A DNA stretch of 64,000 nt from Stentor roeselii (taxonomy: Eukaryota; Ciliophora; Heterotrichea; Heterotrichida; Stentoridae), in assembly GCA_006503475.1 (NCBI GenBank), contig RSEH01000091.1, forward strand, positions 62,001-126,000, read 5' to 3'. The position numbers were made by a program, and so were the translations under genes. The notes beneath the pieces are model-generated. The model was not told the DNA's origin. It saw nothing but the letters and a program-made list of their open reading frames with translations, and ran no database searches. Of the stretch, positions 40,169-50,022 are shown piece by piece (within the stretch, counting starts at the first letter, position 1; every line of letters starts with the position of its first letter).

Positions 40169-41121
40169 GTATCATCAGACCCATTTTCCTTCAAACTCTG
40201 ACTTTTTTCCCTAAACCCCAACATAGGAGTGAACCGATGTTTCGGAGTTTCAGCAGCTTTCCTGGAAAGACTAGTCGAGCTCTGAGGTCTAGAGGCCGTA
40301 GGAGTAGAGCTAATCCGTCCAGAGTCAATAGTTTCCTTAACATTTTCATAAGCCTGTTCAATTCTCTGCTTCTGATTCACAATATTTTGCGTTAAATTCT
40401 GACTTTGAATAAAAATCCTTTTCAAAGCTTCATCATTGACTTCTTTTCCTGCGAACTTCACCGAGAAATTCCTGACAGTTCCAGTCATCCCTGCCTTCTC
40501 CTGCTGAATTTTATTTAAAGTGTCTAAAGAAAACTGCAAAAGGCCAACAGTGAATCCAGCCAAGTCTTCACAAGAGGCCTTTGCCATGAAATGGTCTTCA
40601 TTGGTGAAGACATTTTGAAAGATATTGAAAATTTCTTGATTTTCCTTAACAGCCGACATGAAAAACTTTGAATATCGAGCTAAAGTCACCTGCTCCTCAG
40701 AGATCGGTCGAGTGTCTCTGTAAGCTGAAAGACTTTCATGCAATTTCCTGTTTTCAGTTTCAAGTTCTTTTCTAAATAAGTCTTACTTTTCCATCTCAAG
40801 GATCCGAACTTCACGTTTTAAGCGAAGAATCTCTGAAGATTTTTCTGGAACTTCATTTGAAGGAAGTCTTTCAGGTTTACTTTGAATTCCTTTCAACTTG
40901 TCTGATGTTTTTTGAAGCAGGTCTTTGAGTTTGGTGACTGACGTTAAGGTCTTAGACGACGAGCAGACTGAGAGCTTTGGTGTTGAGCATTCAGGTTGAA
41001 CTTCACTTGAAAAGGAAGCTTCTACCAGTTTATCAGTTCTGGAAGAAGGCCGCTCGGAACTAGGCCGCTCATTGATGTGAAGATTGATGGGAAGTCTGAG
41101 ATTTAAACGATGAGAGGCCAT
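40165..41121 (-). CDS. Coiled-coil protein, Ser/Pro-rich C-terminus (313 aa)
   Basis: Two exons, 41121-40787 and 40771-40165, give 313 residues. The N-terminal third is basic and Ser-rich (SSERPSSRTDK). A coiled coil runs from about 75 to 250 through the splice junction (LRLKREVRILEMEK joined to KELETENRKLHESLSAY). The C-terminus is Ser/Thr/Pro-rich (SSTPTASRPQSSTSLSRK) and probably disordered. A cytoskeletal role is likely from composition only. The stop codon lies inside the segment homologous to the end of the polycystin-like gene. The ATG lies 41 bp from the stop of the Kelch/EGF gene upstream on the same strand. Confidence 0.85.
40772..40786 (-). other. 15-nt intron in the 313-residue coiled-coil gene
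   Basis: GTAAGACTTATTTAG, phase 2; retention makes an in-frame TAA. Splicing joins two frames into one uninterrupted coiled coil. Confidence 0.95.
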
Positions 41122-41162
41122 GTTAGTAGTATTATCAGTTTACCATCTTTTAATCGCATAAG

Positions 41163-43562
41163 TTAAAGGACTGCAAACAGGAAAAGACTGAAAACTACTG
41201 AAAATCTTTGAAGAGTTTCACTCAACCCGACGACTGAGCAGTCAACTCCGTAAAACCCTTCTTCACAGGTGCAGAGTCCAGTGGTGATATTACAAGTTCC
41301 ATAAGGTTCATTGCAGTTATTCAAGCACAAAACGACTTCGCAGGTATCCCCTCCGTACTTCCCATGACAATCACATTGACTGATCGGGTACATCTCGACA
41401 CATTCCCCATGAAAACTGCAGTTATTCCTACAGGTCTGTTTCGAGCAGTCGTCGCCACTGTACCCTTCAGTGCAGTTGCAGATTCCATTGAAACACTCTC
41501 CATACCCAGAGCAATGCACACATTCAGAAGTAGAGAAAAATTCACTGTCGTAAATGCAGAAAGTCCCAGGACAAGTAAGAGAATCACAGAGTTTGCCGTA
41601 GTACCCGTCGTCGCAGTAGCAGGTCCCGAACTCGCAGTACCCGTGATTCGAGCAGTTGTTTTCGCATTGATTTAAGCGGAAGAACCAGACACCCTGCAGA
41701 TAATCGATTTTTCCTTTAAAGGTGGGAATAGGAGTACTTCTAAGAAAACAGTTGCTTTTACTTTGCTCGTAAAGTTCTTGTTGCCGCTGCCAATACTCAG
41801 GTAGTCCGATGTTGTAAATGGAAAAGCCGTAGACGTTGAGGACATCTTGGCATTCTGAGACGTAAGTCATGTAGTCTTCTGTTGTCAGGTCAGTTTCTGC
41901 GATGTTTGTCACGTTTGTGGTGGAACCTGAGTAAATCAGCATCCCTTCTTCAGTTCTTATTAACAAACCTTTGAACCTTCCTTCAGGGTAGACCCCGGTG
42001 GTTTTTAAGATCCGGGTCCAGTTAAACCAGTGATTCGTCTCAATATTATAAGCCCAGAAGTCATCATAGACCTTTTCCCCATGTCTTCCGCCGTAAACGG
42101 CAAGACGAGTGCTGTCAAGCTGCTATCTGACCCTTACAATGATATTCGCTTCATACCTGGCAGATGGTCCTGGAGTATCACTGAAGATCTGTGTCCATTT
42201 ATTCGAAGACAGTGAAAAAACCCAGAAGTCTTCTAAAGCGACACTCGTATTTCCTAAGTCAAACAACCTGACTCGTGTTCCCAGTCCTCCAAACAAGAAC
42301 AAGTAACTCGGAGTTCCATTAAAGTAAAGTAAGCAAGATGACATCCTTTCAGAAGGTTTAGAGCCTTGCTTGGAATAAGTTATCGAGTCGTTGAGTCTTT
42401 TATCACTGATGTTCAAGACCAGGTCATAAACAGTTCCGTTCCAGGTCGTGACTGTTCGGGTCACTTTCGAGATTCCGTAAGTTACGAGCTCTTCCCACGT
42501 GTTTTGTTCTACTCGGTACCTCCACAGGTCCTTGTAAAGAAGGTTTCGCCCGAGACCGCCGAATAAGTAAATGAATTGAAAGTCTGAAGAAGCTACTTGA
42601 CCTTGACTCATTCGTCTTCCTGGAGAGTAATTTTGTGATAATCTTTCCCAGTATCCTCCTCGGTTCCAGAAACCTTTGCTTATTGGGTAATAACGCTGGC
42701 TTGCCCATGGAATCTCGAATCTCCACATGTCGTCGCATGCGTCTCGACATTCTAAGGCGAAACCACCGTAGATGTAGAGGTATTTTTTCAAAGTTATTAC
42801 CCCAACGAATGGGTCGAAAATTGACATCTCGATTAGGTTACCTCGGTGGCTGTGACGAGGGAATGGGAATGAATAGTTTGCGATGTTTGGTGGATAAGTA
42901 GGTTCAACATAAGTCCAAATATTATCCAAAAGATCATACCTCCAAATTTCATTTAAAATTTCAATTCCACAAGATTCCGTAACTTCAAGTCTATACCCAG
43001 CCCTAGCAATTTTTAAATGTGCTTCCGAGCAGTCATCAAAAAGCAATGTTCCATTAACAGTAACATTCCTAAGTGCAGTCCCTCCAAACACAATCAAAAC
43101 TTCATGTTCAACAGGTACCGGTTCTCCTAAAATATCCCTAAACCTTCTACAATTTTCACTCATACAACAAGTAGGTGGACAATAGCTTTCATTAAGCATT
43201 CCAATTCTATCAGTGCTTCCACTAGCCAAGGGTAAAAACCTTCCACCCTGTGTTGTATCTTCTGGGTCTTTAGGTATTCGAAACTGGACAAAGCAAGAGT
43301 CTTGAGTCGTGTTGCAAAAAGGTCCGCATTGGTTTCCAGGGCACAAGTTATCAACATCAGCTTTGGTCCAAGTCTTGTAAATGATCCCAGTGGCCGCTCG
43401 TCTTGGAGTTGGAAAAGTTGTCGGGTTCTGACAAGGGGATCGGTAGAACTGACAGTAAATTATTGTCTAACTGGTCTTTACTCTGTCTTCTCCTTCAATT
43501 GGCCGGTACTCCCACTGAGAATAAACTGGATTTAAACAGATAAGTAAGAAAAAACTAGTCAT
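41163..43562 (-). CDS. Kelch-repeat/EGF-like secreted or GPI-anchored surface protein
   Basis: A 789-residue protein from exons 43562-43482, 43466-42138 and 42122-41163. The first exon supplies a signal peptide (MTSFFLLICLNPVYS). Kelch blades follow (LYIYGGFALECRDACDDMWR, FIYLFGGLGRNLLYKDLWRY, YLFLFGGL..., LAVYGGRHGEKVYDDFWAYN), forming one beta propeller. Four or five tenascin-type EGF units (CSNHGYCEFGTCYCDDGYYG and following) span about residues 595-765. The extreme C-terminus is hydrophobic (FSVVFSLFLFAVL) directly before the stop, fitting a GPI-attachment signal. Many N-glycosylation sites support an extracellular location. Attractin-like Kelch+EGF proteins are the nearest architecture I know. 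A cell-surface adhesion role is inference. Confidence 0.9.
42123..42137 (-). other. 15-nt intron 2 of the Kelch/EGF gene
   Basis: GTAAGGGTCAGATAG, phase 0 with terminal TAG. Removing it links two Kelch segments (SARYEANII to QLDSTRLAVYGGRHG). Confidence 0.95.
43467..43481 (-). other. 15-nt intron 1 of the Kelch/EGF gene
   Basis: GTAAAGACCAGTTAG, phase 0 with terminal TAG. Removing it attaches the signal-peptide exon to the main frame. Confidence 0.93.
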
Positions 43563-43685
43563 TTTGTAAATTTAATAAGAAAGTTTCAAGATCTTTTTTT
43601 GTACCTTTTCGGTTTAATGCTTGCCATTTCTGGCATATTAAAAGGTAAAGAGTTACTTTTTGAGGAGGAATTTTCAGTAGAGATA

Positions 43686-44936
43686 TCAACTCATCGCCCT
43701 AATTAAGTTTACTCGAAAAAGAATGGATTCTTGCCAGAATAACTCTAAGTTATGCAGATGGATGTTTGAAAGTAATGATTTTGAACTGTCTTGAGGAAGA
43801 AGGTCGAGAATTTCTTGCCAGTCGCCACTTAGTTCTTTTATTATTCGTCCTGCTTCGGCTGGGCAGAACTTTTCTGAAAGTTTTTCAAGTTCAGGAAGAC
43901 AATCAAGATACTTTTTAATGATTTTTTCTTGTTTCTTTGAGAGTTTTAATGAGTCTTTACAGACATATGAACTGATATCAACTTCTTTTTTATTGAACCA
44001 AATGGTTTTTGGGGCGAAATAATGAAGTACTGCAGTTACATACTTTTCGAAGCGATACTTCTCACCAAGACTCTGAACTTTTTCACAGCTTCCCTTGACC
44101 TTAAAGTCCTTAATCATAAAAACAACTGAAAACAATTCAAAATCCTCCAAAAGTCTAATTGCCTCAAAAAACATTTGATTTTCAATCATTTTTTCAAATT
44201 CAATTCTGATCCTTTCCCGACTAACTTTCTTTAAAATCCATTCATGTATCCTTTTATCCCTCAAGACTTTATCCAAGTCCTTTTCTAATCCAAGTCTAAA
44301 TCTAGAAGTAAAACGAATGATGCGCAATACTCTAAGCGGATCATCTTTCATTGTGACTTCCGGTTCAAGAGGTGTCCTCGCAATTCTCGACTCCAGGTCT
44401 TGAAGTCCGAAGCCAGTCCAGTCCTCAATGGTATTTTGAGAAACGTTAAAGAAAAGCGAGTTTATCGTCAAGTCTCGACGATGCGCGTCTTCTGAAGGGC
44501 TTCCGAAGCACTGACTAAAAATTACCATTTGAGGAATGCGCGAGTTTGAATAAGACTCGGTTCTTAGATTTGCCAGGTCCAAGGAATACCCGAGTATTCG
44601 AATGCAGGCTGTTTCAAGATGCTTGCTCGCTTCTGGATTTTCTTTCATTTTACCGATGCTGCTGGAATTTGATATGTTTTGCTTCAACTTCTCTGCTGCT
44701 TCTAAGCCTGTCATGTTGTTTAAAGTTATGTCGATGTCGTCGGATGTTAGACCTAATAACTTGTCTCGGACCCAACCACCTGCTACGCGAACTTCTGATT
44801 CGCTGAGATGTTTCAGAAGGGTGGAGAAAAGAGACTTTTCTTGATCTGTGATTGAAATTTTTGAGTCTGCTTTTATGATTATAGGACTTTTTACATAGAA
44901 ACGAGAGAGGATTTTTTGAGTTTTAAATGCTAACAT
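43686..44936 (-). CDS. CCA-adding enzyme (tRNA nucleotidyltransferase)
   Basis: ATP(CTP):tRNA nucleotidyltransferase, which builds the 3' CCA end of tRNAs. In its 416 residues the class II nucleotidyltransferase signature is clear: VAGGWVRDKLLG followed by DDIDITL (metal-binding Asp pair), RRDLTINSLFFN, then DPLRVLRIIRFTSRF of the head/neck domain. The helical body and tail follow at normal length for eukaryotic enzymes. The N-terminus (MLAFKTQKILSRFYVK) is basic and amphipathic, suggesting a mitochondrial-targeting option; whether the same gene serves cytosol and mitochondria cannot be told. No intron is needed. It lies 123 bp upstream of the Kelch/EGF gene. Confidence 0.93.
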   Translation of the reverse strand: MLAFKTQKILSRFYVKSPIIIKADSKISITDQEKSLFSTLLKHLSESEVRVAGGWVRDKLLGLTSDDIDITLNNMTGLEAAEKLKQNISNSSSIGKMKENPEASKHLETACIRILGYSLDLANLRTESYSNSRIPQMVIFSQCFGSPSEDAHRRDLTINSLFFNVSQNTIEDWTGFGLQDLESRIARTPLEPEVTMKDDPLRVLRIIRFTSRFRLGLEKDLDKVLRDKRIHEWILKKVSRERIRIEFEKMIENQMFFEAIRLLEDFELFSVVFMIKDFKVKGSCEKVQSLGEKYRFEKYVTAVLHYFAPKTIWFNKKEVDISSYVCKDSLKLSKKQEKIIKKYLDCLPELEKLSEKFCPAEAGRIIKELSGDWQEILDLLPQDSSKSLLSNIHLHNLELFWQESILFRVNLIRAMS

Positions 44937-45083
44937 GGTGTTTTTAAGAGGTTTTTTAATGATTATGGGATTTTAGGGGTTTGAGGAACATTCGAAATAA
45001 TCAGTGGTTTATTTTTGGAAATATTTAAAACTTTAATGAAATCAATAGAATAATTCATATCATTATTTAATCATTATATATAC

Positions 45084-46628
45084 TTAGTCCTTCCCTTTTC
45101 TATCAAACTCATCATCATCAAACTTGAACATTGTTTTTATATCTTTAGTGCCAGAATGACTTAAATGTCCAGTAGTCGCATAAGAATTTCCAGCCTGACT
45201 TCTAGCAGCATAAGGATAAGGAGTACTCAGTTTCGAGTTCTGCGAATTTCCTCTAATATCCTTTTTAACAGTAACCGAATTCAAATTAACTTTTCTTCTC
45301 CTTACAGGATTTTCACCATTTTCCGTATTCTGATGCGGGGTTTCTCTAGGAGCATCAACAAAAACATCATTATTCTGTCTTCCAGTGATTCCTTTGATAG
45401 AGTAAGAATTAAGTCCTAACCTTTGATTTCCATTTTCACTTTTCAGAGCAGCGACTGAGTTCTGAGGGACATGTTCAGTAACAACCTGTGGAGAAGTCTC
45501 ATCTAAAGCAGTAGTCCTGGTATGATTTTCAGATCTGAGTAAAATAGCAAATCCGAACCTCCCCACAATGACAGCTTCAGTGAGCCAGATGAGAAATACA
45601 CAAAAGACAGAAAGGTAATATTTGCTGTTCGGGCCTAGGTCCAAAGACCGGATTCCAATGAAGATGACGAGGATAAGACTTAAAAATTCACAGGCAAAGA
45701 CTGAAAAAGAATCAGTGCGGCTCTTGTAAGGCTTGACTTTAAGTATATAAAACACTAAATATTCTTTACTCGTCATCACCTGGAAACTCGCTATCATGAA
45801 AAGTTGCACAGAAGGTGAACTACCCAACACAATCAAGCAAAAAGCAAGAGAAAGTCTGTAAAGCAAGAAGATTGTATAGTACTGGTACGTAACTGTCCTA
45901 AACGTCGGCTGGAACTCTGAGACAATCGTGTCAATCGACTCGAAAATCACGTCAAAGTTCTCTTCTAAGTTACTTGCAAGTTTTTTCTTGATGAGTAAAG
46001 GAATCTGAATGATCCAGAACCCGCCGAGGATCAAGAAAAAGATTGACAAGCCGAGGTTAACAGTAGAGCAGGTGTTTCCAGAGTCAAAAAAAGCGATGTT
46101 TATCATGCTGAACATCATAAAATCCATAAAAAGAAGAAGATGCAGTCGAATAATGATCGAGAATTTAATTTTTTTCACAAGACTAGAAAATCTGTTACCT
46201 TGAGACACTTTGTTACTGATCAAAGCAACCACACAAAAGATCATCACTGTCAAGTATATCAAAAGGATCTCTTTTGCGTTGTTTATGAAACCGTTTGACT
46301 CGATCTGCATTGTTTTGTAAGACTTGGAGTCGATTGACTCGTCAAGACAGACCGAAGGTAGTCGAAAAGGTCGAAAGATCAGAGAAAACTCTTCAAAAAA
46401 CGCTTCGAATTCTGACTCGTCGTCAACGTTTATCAGCCCAAGCCACCGAATGAGCTGGAGATAAGTTATGTTTTGCCAAATAGCAAATGAGCAGTTTCCT
46501 CTGTTTTTAGTGATTATACAAAGCAGCAGAGTGATTAAAAGAATAGATAAAAAGGTGAAAATAGAAGCCTTTCCTATTATTTCTAGTCTTTGATTGTCGA
46601 TCCTCTCGTCTCGGAGCTCACGTTCCAT
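45084..46628 (-). CDS. Multi-pass membrane protein, about 8 helices, unknown
   Basis: A 514-residue protein with roughly eight hydrophobic helices: one near 20-40 (IFTFLSILLITLLLCII), then about 120-138, 155-180, 187-210, 253-272, 276-298, 312-333 and 343-370. A ~140-residue polar, Ser/Asn-rich C-terminal tail with Ser/Thr-Pro sites and a very acidic end follows. There is no signal peptide, so the N-terminus is probably cytosolic. The helix pattern recalls the membrane part of large ciliate Cys-rich surface proteins, here without an ectodomain, but I cannot name a family. The ATG is in an ATATAAATG context. Confidence 0.82.
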   Translation of the reverse strand: MERELRDERIDNQRLEIIGKASIFTFLSILLITLLLCIITKNRGNCSFAIWQNITYLQLIRWLGLINVDDESEFEAFFEEFSLIFRPFRLPSVCLDESIDSKSYKTMQIESNGFINNAKEILLIYLTVMIFCVVALISNKVSQGNRFSSLVKKIKFSIIIRLHLLLFMDFMMFSMINIAFFDSGNTCSTVNLGLSIFFLILGGFWIIQIPLLIKKKLASNLEENFDVIFESIDTIVSEFQPTFRTVTYQYYTIFLLYRLSLAFCLIVLGSSPSVQLFMIASFQVMTSKEYLVFYILKVKPYKSRTDSFSVFACEFLSLILVIFIGIRSLDLGPNSKYYLSVFCVFLIWLTEAVIVGRFGFAILLRSENHTRTTALDETSPQVVTEHVPQNSVAALKSENGNQRLGLNSYSIKGITGRQNNDVFVDAPRETPHQNTENGENPVRRRKVNLNSVTVKKDIRGNSQNSKLSTPYPYAARSQAGNSYATTGHLSHSGTKDIKTMFKFDDDEFDRKGKD

Positions 46629-46817
46629 TTATATTCTCTGGGTGGAGAATAATAAGAATGGACTTGAATAATTAACGGAGGTTATCCGAGACTTAGTTAG
46701 AATGATGCTTGAATCATTTTGAATGAAGGGTGATTCAAGAAAGATTTTAAATTATTTGTGTGAATCAGGATTTTCACAAGTATATTTAATTAACTATTTC
46801 ACAATATGGCATGTTTA

Positions 46818-48416
46818 TTAACTCTTTATAAATGGAAGTTCAAATTCCTCTAGAACTGCCTCACGTCTCGCCAGGTCGATATCATCAAAGTACTCAAAAA
46901 AGTCCAGGTCTTCATTTTTAAGCTTGTTCCAGCGACTTGAAGTAAGTTTTCTTTTATTCTTTCGAATTGGCTTTGATTTAAAACCAGCTTCAGTCTTCGG
47001 GTTGGGGTCCTTGATGCAGTCTTTGAATTCATGGCCGTATTCCTGGCAGTTGATACATTTTAGTTTGACTTGACTTTTAGGATTTTCAGTTACTTTGCCG
47101 TCTTCGACCTCGTCTGAGATGTGTTTTGAGAGCTGACAACCAGGAGATTCCTTATCAGTGGCTCCACAGCACCAGAAGTACTGACTTTCTCCCCATTCAC
47201 TGAGGTGGTTTCGGCAAGACCAGTGAAAATTGTCTCTTTCTATGAAAACCTTCTTGCAAAATTTGCAGACTTTTTCTTCTAAGTCGTTCATTTTGTTTTT
47301 TGCTTTGATTTCCTTTACAATATTTCGCATTTTTTCGTATTCTTCTTCTAATGTCGAGTTTTTTTTGTCGACGTCGATGAACTTTTCTAAAAATAGGTCA
47401 CGTTCTTCGATTTTCTTTTTAATTTCATTGAAAAGCCACTCCTGGTCATATTTATAAGCACTTGACCTGTCTTTTAGTTCTTTTAACAAACTTTTTCTTT
47501 CGTCTAGTTTGAAAAAAGCTTGATCTGTGGTTTCGTTTATAACTAAAATGTTGATTTGAGTGGTGAATTCATGAGAAAATTCAAGTTGAATGATCGACTC
47601 ACAAGCATCTTTGCAGATCTTTCGTTGGTCGATGTAGAAGTTCAAGAGAAGTTCTCTAGAAAGTGAGTCAGAAGCGAAGTAGACCCCTTTGAGTTGTTCT
47701 CCCATTATATCGCTCTGCATTTTAAACAAAGAGTTCCAGTGCTCCAAGACCATTGCCTTGTCCTGTAGCAAAACATTTCGAGTGCTTTCATTAGCCAGAA
47801 GGTTCTTCAACTCTCTGTTCTTCAAGTTGATATCAGAGTATTCATTCTCCTGACACACACTTCCCGTGCGAAAACTCAAGTAAGAACTTAAAAAATAAGG
47901 CAATTCTGCCTTTTCAGCATTCATCAATCCCTGCAAATTCAACATTTTTTCCTTTAAACTTGAAATTTCAAGTTTTTTCCTCTCTTTATCTTCCTGGATA
48001 AGCTTAAGTTTAAGATTCAAATCCTTTAAAGTAGACTGATACCTTAAAAGTTCATCAACAAGTGTCTCACTAAGACTTTTTCCAAACTCCGCAGTCCTCG
48101 ATGTCTTTAAATTCCTCTGTCGATGCCTTTGTGCCTCAAATACAGGAATGAAGTACTTTTGCAAAACATTCTGAACCATCTTAGGCGTTACTTCCAAAGA
48201 AGGCTTTTTTCTTCTTCGTAGTTTATTCAACTGTGGTCTTTCAACAGTCCTCGCTGAATGAGAACTCGCAAGAAGCCAGGCCTGCGAAGAGGAATGTTTC
48301 AGTTTTTGAAGAGTTGGAAGCGTTGTCTGAATCGTCGGCAAAGTGGGCAGGTCTGTGCAGGACCGAGTGTCGACTGAATACAAAAGATGCAGTTTTGATT
48401 GATTTGATTTCCTCAT
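46818..48416 (-). CDS. Coiled-coil protein with C-terminal zinc fingers including a zinc knuckle
   Basis: A 532-residue protein. It is basic at the N-terminus (LRRRKKPSLEVTPKMVQNVL) with a long coiled coil at about 95-390. Near residue 395, CKFCKKVFIERDNFHWSCRNH forms a CxxC...CxxxH finger. YFWCCGATDKESPGCQLSKH adds a second CC...C...H site, and CINCQEYGHEFKDC is a perfect CCHC zinc knuckle (C-x2-C-x4-H-x4-C), usually single-strand RNA/DNA binding. The tail is Lys-rich and then acidic. The combination of a coiled coil with a flagellar-type CCGxxxxxxPGC site is familiar from cilia-related proteins, but function is inference. Its ATG lies 41 bp from the divergent ATG at 48458. Confidence 0.82.
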   Translation of the reverse strand: MRKSNQSKLHLLYSVDTRSCTDLPTLPTIQTTLPTLQKLKHSSSQAWLLASSHSARTVERPQLNKLRRRKKPSLEVTPKMVQNVLQKYFIPVFEAQRHRQRNLKTSRTAEFGKSLSETLVDELLRYQSTLKDLNLKLKLIQEDKERKKLEISSLKEKMLNLQGLMNAEKAELPYFLSSYLSFRTGSVCQENEYSDINLKNRELKNLLANESTRNVLLQDKAMVLEHWNSLFKMQSDIMGEQLKGVYFASDSLSRELLLNFYIDQRKICKDACESIIQLEFSHEFTTQINILVINETTDQAFFKLDERKSLLKELKDRSSAYKYDQEWLFNEIKKKIEERDLFLEKFIDVDKKNSTLEEEYEKMRNIVKEIKAKNKMNDLEEKVCKFCKKVFIERDNFHWSCRNHLSEWGESQYFWCCGATDKESPGCQLSKHISDEVEDGKVTENPKSQVKLKCINCQEYGHEFKDCIKDPNPKTEAGFKSKPIRKNKRKLTSSRWNKLKNEDLDFFEYFDDIDLARREAVLEEFELPFIKS

Positions 48417-48457
48417 GAATTATTAGAAAATGTTTAATATCTGCAGGTTTATTATAA
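48417..48457. promoter_or_regulatory. 41-bp bidirectional promoter/5' UTR region
   Basis: The whole spacer between divergent starts at 48416 (minus) and 48458 (plus) is 41 bp. It is A/T-rich with TTATAA directly before the right-hand ATG. Confidence 0.6.
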
Positions 48458-49318
48458 ATGGAAGAACTTCAAGTTGGACCTTTTGAACCTGTCATTGAAG
48501 GCAATCAAACTGGCATCTGGAATGTCATTGAGGAAAAGGATGGAAGGGTTTATGCAGCTTTTCAAACTGGGCATATTTATAAGATAACTGACAGGCAACC
48601 TGATGAACTTTATAATACGAGCGGGCAGCCTACTTCTATTGTTTTTGAAAGTAACAATACAGCGTATATTGCTGATATGGCTCATCAGTGCATTCTTTGC
48701 TTGTCTGACTCGGAAAATCGTGAAGTCACTGAAATTGTGAGGGACTATGAAGGCAAACCTTTACTAGGCCCCAACTGCTTAGCCTACAACCCCGAAAACA
48801 AATACTTATACTTCACCGACAGCGGTCCTCTTGGCGAGACTTCCATCTCAAACCCAACCGGAAGCATATTCGCAGCAGATCTAGACCTGCTCGTTCTAAA
48901 GCCAATAGCCTTGAAATGTCTGGCATACCCATCAGGAATCGCGATAAGCAACGACGGAAAATTCATCTACGTGTCTGAGACCTGCATGAACCGAGTCCTA
49001 AGAATAGTTCAAAGTCCATACGGAGTTCACCACATGAGTGTCTTTTACCAGTTTTCATCAAGATTCGGCCCAACAGGTATCGCAGTATCTGAAAACGGGA
49101 AGATTTACGTTGCGAACTACGACTTCAGCGACTATTCTAAAAATGGTATGATTTCCATTTTAAGTTCCGAAGGAGTATTGATCGGAAATTTCACAGTTCC
49201 TTCAGCGCCCGAGATCACTTCGATAAACTTCTCGAAATCAAAGCCGAATCAACTTCTGATCACTGAGTCGACGAATAACACCTGCTACCGAGTCACGATT
49301 CCCAATGAGTCGAATTAG
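48458..49318 (+). CDS. NHL/SMP-30-like six-bladed beta-propeller protein
   Basis: A 286-residue protein made of repeating four-stranded blades, e.g. GRVYAAFQTGHIYKI, TAYIADMAHQCILCL, KYLYFTDSGPLG, KFIYVSETCMNRVLRI and GKIYVANYDF. Conserved G-I-A-I-S-N/E-D/N-G turns (PSGIAISNDGK, PTGIAVSENGK) are typical of NHL and SMP-30/strictosidine-synthase-like propellers. There is no signal peptide, so it is probably cytosolic. An enzymatic role (lactonase-like) cannot be confirmed because metal ligands are not obvious. The next plus-strand gene begins only 6 bp after the stop. Confidence 0.86.
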   Translation: MEELQVGPFEPVIEGNQTGIWNVIEEKDGRVYAAFQTGHIYKITDRQPDELYNTSGQPTSIVFESNNTAYIADMAHQCILCLSDSENREVTEIVRDYEGKPLLGPNCLAYNPENKYLYFTDSGPLGETSISNPTGSIFAADLDLLVLKPIALKCLAYPSGIAISNDGKFIYVSETCMNRVLRIVQSPYGVHHMSVFYQFSSRFGPTGIAVSENGKIYVANYDFSDYSKNGMISILSSEGVLIGNFTVPSAPEITSINFSKSKPNQLLITESTNNTCYRVTIPNESN

Positions 49319-49324
49319 TAATAA

Positions 49325-49846
49325 ATGGATTTTAAGGGATTGACTGAGGGAATCACGAAAGGACTCACTCGAAGTCGCCCCATGAGTGATGATTTGAAGA
49401 AATTCGTCAGGGGCGATAGTAAAAGGACCTCAGCTGACAGTCGCTTTGCACAGGGGAAGAAGTTGTTTATTGATACTGCTTCCGTTGCAACTCCTTCTGC
49501 TCAGAGAAAGTCTAGTTTTATTTTTTCTAGTAAAAATCATTCGGTTCATCAGCTGGTTCAATCGAAAACTGTCAGGGCTAGTCCTCATCAGGTTATTAGA
49601 GAAAAACTTAGGTTTTTTGAAAAAGTTGGAAGCCCTTTGAAAAAGACTAGTCCCAGAGATGCAGTTCAGGAATTTTTTGATGTCTCTGGAGAAAGGATTC
49701 ATGATTTGATCTGCTTTTCTAACTTGAATAAAGCGACGAAAATTGTGCAGAATCATGGGCTGCAGAGAGTTAGTTTAAGCTATGTCAGGCAATTGAAACA
49801 GTTTTGCAATCAGGTTTTGAAGAGTTTTGAAGAAATTAAAGAATAA
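49325..49846 (+). CDS. Small basic unknown protein (173 aa)
   Basis: A 173-residue basic, Ser/Lys-rich protein. The first ~120 residues look disordered (LTKGLTRSRPMSDDLKKFV) and the last ~50 are helical (VSLSYVRQLKQFCNQVL). The ATG has the AATAAATG context, and only TAATAA separates it from the stop of the propeller gene. Its promoter must therefore lie inside the upstream coding region, or the two are transcribed together. No family is recognised. Confidence 0.74.
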   Translation: MDFKGLTEGITKGLTRSRPMSDDLKKFVRGDSKRTSADSRFAQGKKLFIDTASVATPSAQRKSSFIFSSKNHSVHQLVQSKTVRASPHQVIREKLRFFEKVGSPLKKTSPRDAVQEFFDVSGERIHDLICFSNLNKATKIVQNHGLQRVSLSYVRQLKQFCNQVLKSFEEIKE

Positions 49847-50022
49847 TTTTTATTGTGTTAGATAAATCTTGGTGAATTATGAGAGTATTGAAGATATTAG
49901 AGAAAATATAACATCTTAGTTCGGTAACACCCAATTTTATCTATTTTTTATCTTAACCTTAAAATAGTTAATCTTCCTCTCAATAAATCCTAAAGACTAA
50001 ATCTCTTTCCCTGTTAATCTAC

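Noticed and set aside
43699-43712. GTAAACTTAATTAG near the end of the CCA-enzyme gene as an intron
   Set aside because: It is 14 nt and the frame is open without removing it; all accepted introns are 15 nt.
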